Shown here piece by piece: positions 60,840 through 64,000 of a DNA stretch of 64,000 nucleotides. Both the position numbers and the translations under genes were made by a program. The notes below the pieces were generated by a model, which ran no database searches, had not been told where the DNA came from, and worked only from the letters and a program-made list of their open reading frames with translations. Origin of the DNA: Paraglaciecola sp. MB-3u-78 (GTDB lineage Bacteria > Pseudomonadota > Gammaproteobacteria > Enterobacterales > Alteromonadaceae); NCBI RefSeq assembly GCF_002835935.1, contig NZ_PJCF01000013.1:124001-188000 (forward strand), in the 5' to 3' direction. The number at the start of each line of letters is the position of its first letter. The stretch's first letter is position 1.

Positions 60840-62138
60840 TCAATCAGCCGATTTCATTACCATGCCGCCCTTCATAACAAAATGCACATTCCTTAAGGTA
60901 GAGATATCTTTCAAAGGGTTGCCGGATACTGCAATGATATCGGCAAGCTTTCCTTTTTCTAAGGTACCTAGTTTGTCCTGCACACCGAGTAGTTCAGCGC
61001 TGGTGATGGTGGCAGAGCGGATCGCATCCGCAGCTGACATGCCTGCATCAACCATCATAACAAATTCATCGGCATTCTCTCCATGTGGAGTCACAGCCGA
61101 GTCGGTTCCGAAGGCAATGTTAACCCCGGCTTTATAAGCATTCAGAAAGGTCTGCTGGGCGGCCGCTGAGGCAGCGTAGGCTTTAGCTTTGATAGCATCG
61201 GTGAAAAAAGGATTTCCTTCCATCGTTGACGGAAGCTTAACGCCAGGTGATAAGGTTGGCACTAAGTAGGCACCGGTTTGGTTGAAAAGTGTCATCGCTT
61301 CAGCATCAGAAAACGTGCCATGGTCAATGCTATCTACACCAGCCTTAAGGGCTGCAATAACACCGTTAGTGCCATGGGCATGAGCGGCCACTTTGACTCC
61401 TAAGCTATGGGCTGTAACGACTATTTCAGTTAGCTCGTCATCAGTCATTTGCTGATCTGTACCAGTGGCAGTATCCGAGAGAACACCTCCGGTAGCGGTG
61501 ATTTTGATCCAATCAGCGCCCATTTTAATGGCATTACGTGTGGCTTTGCGGCATTCGTATGGACCGTCACAAATGGTTTCAGGAGTCCAAAGCTTGAGCA
61601 ACTCTGGTTTAACACCATCAATATCACCATGTCCTCCAGTGGCAGCTAGGGCACTACCAGCTGCGAAAATACGCGGTCCGGGTATTAATCCTTTGCCTAC
61701 GGCATCCCGTAATGCATATATAGCTTCTGGATTACCGCCAAGATCACGGACGGTGGTAAAGCCAGCCATCAAGGTTTTATTCGCAAAGTGCGCCCCCATA
61801 AGGGCTTCCATAGAAGTGGTGACATAAAGTGCATCGGTGCGGCTTGACGCACTTAACTCAGACAATAAATGAACATGCATATCCATTAAGCCCGGTAATA
61901 CAAACTGGTCTTTTAAATCAATGAGTTTGGCACCGTTGTCTATATCCGCTGCAGGAATATACCCATTTGCAATGCGCTCAATGCGATTATCTCGCACCAC
62001 AATAGTTTGCTTGCTCAAGGGTTTTTCACCTGGTGTCACTAACACACTTCCTGCATGAATTACCCATACATTGTCAGCAGACGCTGTCGATATACAAAAC
62101 GCAAAAAAACATGTCAACAAGCTGATAATTTTGATCAT
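60840..62138 (-). CDS. Secreted amidohydrolase (prolidase/imidazolonepropionase-like)
   Basis: 432 residues with a signal peptide ending CISTASA. Metal-binding motifs of the amidohydrolase superfamily: LPGLMDMHVHL (HxH), IKITATGGVLSD (a Lys that may be carbamylated), VAAHAHGTNG and SIDHGTFS (His), and FGTDSAVTPHG (Asp). It belongs to the type often called Xaa-Pro dipeptidase-like or organophosphate acid anhydrolase-like; likely a peptide- or amide-cleaving enzyme in the periplasm. A second amidohydrolase is encoded divergently. Confidence 0.88.
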   Translation of the reverse strand: MIKIISLLTCFFAFCISTASADNVWVIHAGSVLVTPGEKPLSKQTIVVRDNRIERIANGYIPAADIDNGAKLIDLKDQFVLPGLMDMHVHLLSELSASSRTDALYVTTSMEALMGAHFANKTLMAGFTTVRDLGGNPEAIYALRDAVGKGLIPGPRIFAAGSALAATGGHGDIDGVKPELLKLWTPETICDGPYECRKATRNAIKMGADWIKITATGGVLSDTATGTDQQMTDDELTEIVVTAHSLGVKVAAHAHGTNGVIAALKAGVDSIDHGTFSDAEAMTLFNQTGAYLVPTLSPGVKLPSTMEGNPFFTDAIKAKAYAASAAAQQTFLNAYKAGVNIAFGTDSAVTPHGENADEFVMMVDAGMSAADAIRSATITSAELLGVQDKLGTLEKGKLADIIAVSGNPLKDISTLRNVHFVMKGGMVMKSAD

Positions 62139-62586
62139 CTTAGTACCTATTCTGATTATTGTGATTTAACGGTAGAAACGTTTACAGGAACTTTAAAGAA
62201 GTGTTCTCATGCTTCCAAAACCTTGAGGAATTAACCCAGTAATGAGGTGATAATGACCCTAAACACTGCATATTTTTTTCCTTGTATAAGCAGAATAAAC
62301 AACATCCTTGATCTATACAACATGCATCGATTCAGTTGGGTATAGAGTCATTATTCTTATTGTTAAACTGAATGATGAGAAAGGCAATTTCGCTTTAGAT
62401 GTCATTTTTCATGCGTTATTAGGAGGAGGAACAACATGGCTTCCCTACTAATTTAGCGGGTTAATTTACATGCATTTCTGCTTGCATGATTTTTATATCC
62501 TATTAATCTAACCACCATAAAACATGTACATATATGGAGCAATATCTGATTATTGTTCTTTAAAAAGGCTTCTGTAGGAGAAAATT
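62139..62586. other. Divergent region between two amidohydrolase genes
   Basis: 448 bases without a full-length gene. It should contain promoters for both neighbours. The strong ribosome-site/mini-ORF/hairpin set at 62421-62488 is described separately. Confidence 0.4.
62421..62488 (+). promoter_or_regulatory. Strong ribosome site with six-codon ORF and hairpin, possible leader
   Basis: AGGAGGAGGA (62421-62430) is followed five bases later by ATG 62436 and the six-codon ORF M-A-S-L-L-I stop (62454-62456). Then CATGCA (62469-62474) pairs with TGCATG (62483-62488), followed by ATTTTTAT. This is the order of a leader peptide and attenuator ahead of the amidohydrolase at 62587, but the stem is only 6 bp. 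It could also be the cut 5' end of a lost gene. Confidence 0.3.
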
Positions 62587-64000
62587 TTGAATCTCAAAAA
62601 CAAGTTAAAAATAACCAGTGCCCTAGGCCTTAGTTTGTTGTTGATGTCATGCGCTGAAAATGACGTGTCCACTGCAGAAATGGCGGCAGAATGTCTCGTC
62701 GCGGATATGGTGTTGCACAATACAAAGATATATACAGCAAATGACGCACAGTGGACCGCTGAAGCAACAGCAGTGCTTGGAGATAAAATTATATTTGTGG
62801 GATCAAATGCCAATGCTGCCAAATATATGTGCGGTGAAGCACAAATAATGGATTTGGCGGGAAAATATGTCTATGCAGGTTTCACCGACAGCCACCAACA
62901 CGTGGAAGGTGTTGGACAGCGTCCAAAAACATTAAGCCTGTTCGGTATTACAACACTGAAAGAAACCGTTGATGCCATTAAAACCTTCGCAGTAAAGGTA
63001 CCTGCGAATGAGTGGGTTCAGGGCCGTGGCTGGATTGAACGGGAATGGACCGACGAAAAAAGATTTCTCACACGACATGACGTTGATCCATTTACTGCCG
63101 ACAAACCACTGTTTATGCCACGTGCAGATGGCGTTTCTGCCCTTGTTAACTCAAAGGCACTGGCGCTTGCCGGCATAACCAAAGATTATCCTGATCCACT
63201 GGGTGGAAAATTTGAGCGTGAAGCAGACGGCACGCCAAACGGTTATATTCTTGCCACTGCCATGAATATTTTTCGGGGTCTTATTCCGCCAAAAACACGG
63301 GAATATAAAAAAGACAGCCTGATGCAAGGCATGTATGAAAACGCCAAAGTGGGTTGGACCAATACCCAAGACGCGGGAATGCCCTACGTTAACGTTGAAA
63401 TCATCAAGGAAATTCACGCAGCAGGAAATATGTCTACTCGTATATATGCGGCAGCAAATGTGATGGAAGCGGCGATAATGCTTGAGCGCGGCCGCGAAAC
63501 AACAGCCGATAACATGTTCGATTTGCGCGGTATTAAAGTGTATATCGACGGCACGCTTGGTTCGCGCGGTGCAGCACTACTTGAAAATTATGCGGACGCT
63601 GATCATAACGGATTTATGAACCGCACAACCAAAGAAGAACTAGATCCCATTTTACGAGCAGCACTACGTCAAGGGATTCAAATCGAAACCCACGTGATTG
63701 GAGACCGGGCGGTTCGTGAACTTTTGGATTGGTACGAAGAAGCGTTTAATGCGGTGCCAAAATCTGAACGAGCAGTAGCTGAGCCTCGATGGAGACTTGA
63801 ACACGCACAAATTATTCCACCTCAAGACCAAGAACGTTTAGTTAGTTTGGGTATTCTGGTGTCTATGCAACCAAGCCACGGAATTGGTGATCTTAACTTT
63901 GCACCCGATAGACTGGGTCCCAAACGCCTTGGTCACGCTTACCCATGGCAGCAATTGATTGACCGCGGTTTGATGATCCTGGGTGGGTCTGATGCGCCAG
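62587..64000 (+). CDS. Lipoprotein amidohydrolase (YtcJ-like), cut by window end
   Basis: The start is TTG 62587 with AGGAG six bases upstream. 471 residues are visible and the frame is open at the window end; the family usually has 550-600. The signal ends in a lipobox (LLLMSC). Markers are YVYAGFTDSHQHVEG (HxH), DLRGIKVYIDGTLGSRGA, IETHVIGDRAVRELL and WRLEHAQII, all of the amidohydrolase-3/YtcJ type, and GGSDAP at the edge. It should hydrolyse an amide or carbamate substrate at the envelope. Divergent from the amidohydrolase at 60840. Confidence 0.9.
   Translation, partial: MNLKNKLKITSALGLSLLLMSCAENDVSTAEMAAECLVADMVLHNTKIYTANDAQWTAEATAVLGDKIIFVGSNANAAKYMCGEAQIMDLAGKYVYAGFTDSHQHVEGVGQRPKTLSLFGITTLKETVDAIKTFAVKVPANEWVQGRGWIEREWTDEKRFLTRHDVDPFTADKPLFMPRADGVSALVNSKALALAGITKDYPDPLGGKFEREADGTPNGYILATAMNIFRGLIPPKTREYKKDSLMQGMYENAKVGWTNTQDAGMPYVNVEIIKEIHAAGNMSTRIYAAANVMEAAIMLERGRETTADNMFDLRGIKVYIDGTLGSRGAALLENYADADHNGFMNRTTKEELDPILRAALRQGIQIETHVIGDRAVRELLDWYEEAFNAVPKSERAVAEPRWRLEHAQIIPPQDQERLVSLGILVSMQPSHGIGDLNFAPDRLGPKRLGHAYPWQQLIDRGLMILGGSDAP

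Noticed and set aside
1-64000. Prophage or genomic island spanning the window
   Set aside because: No integrase, tRNA-linked attachment site, phage structural or conjugation genes were found; only two single insertion sequences and scattered ruins.

Overview
The window looks like a chromosomal segment of a marine gammaproteobacterium of the order Alteromonadales, probably the Glaciecola/Paraglaciecola/Alteromonas group. This rests on moderate AT-richness, the mix of small DUF families (DUF2956, DUF2750, DUF6482-like, DUF3859, DUF2797, DNAJ-related), an abundance of c-di-GMP enzymes, and the style of several proteins. No database search was possible, so genus is an inference. I saw no tRNA, rRNA, CRISPR array or prophage.

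Layout. 1-3.3 kb: end of an NnrS-like membrane protein, then a BlaI-type repressor and M56 (BlaR1-like) peptidase pair. 3.3-5.3 kb: a complete IS1595-family element (3366-4339, 8-bp target duplication) inserted in codon 8-9 of a gene of unknown function; the right end of the element supplies a replacement in-frame ATG. 5.3-13.4 kb: murein transglycosylase, peptide deformylase, ABC exporter, a three-gene membrane/kinase operon, an EF-hand protein, a ribosome hibernation factor and a DUF2797 protein. 13.5-21.1 kb: a secreted-looking SDR, signal peptidase I, a dCache diguanylate cyclase, a gene-poor stretch with small ORFs and a REP-associated transposase remnant, a lipoprotein and an M14-type peptidase. 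21.4-28.7 kb: gamma-glutamyltransferase lipoprotein, exported KatG, a tautomerase and two gene ruins (PfkB-type kinase; winged-helix/TPR regulator). 28.8-40.9 kb: sulfotransferase, GST-SDR pair, MATE pump with divergent AraC regulator, Tat-exported IorAB molybdenum hydroxylase, Tat-signal aminotransferase and a YegD-like Hsp70. 41-46 kb: a polyamine-type periplasmic binding protein gene overlapping by ATGA a membrane GGDEF-EAL gene, an arrangement like Vibrio cholerae nspS-mbaA; the binding-protein gene is split by a complete single-ORF IS66-family element (43624-45174). 46-48.3 kb: a broken cold-shock/DUF1294 gene and several very basic small proteins. 48.4-64 kb: a cation exchanger, cytochrome c lipoprotein, YdjM-like hydrolase, MFS transporter, FKBP isomerase, AcuI-like reductase, ThrE-type exporter, DnaJ-related protein, GST, a dehydrogenase ruin, YqhD-type alcohol dehydrogenase and two amidohydrolases, the last cut by the window end.

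Themes. Two insertion sequences can both be excised on paper to restore uninterrupted reading frames, so both insertions are recent. At least five other loci are decayed genes. Intergenic DNA carries a recurring palindrome (AACCTGAGcTCAGGTT core) at five or six sites, and short tandem heptamers (GCTCGTA, CCACTAG) sit exactly at the 3' ends of three minus-strand genes. Redox and detoxification genes (KatG, two GSTs, AcuI, YqhD, IorAB, several SDRs, MATE) are frequent but are not in one operon.
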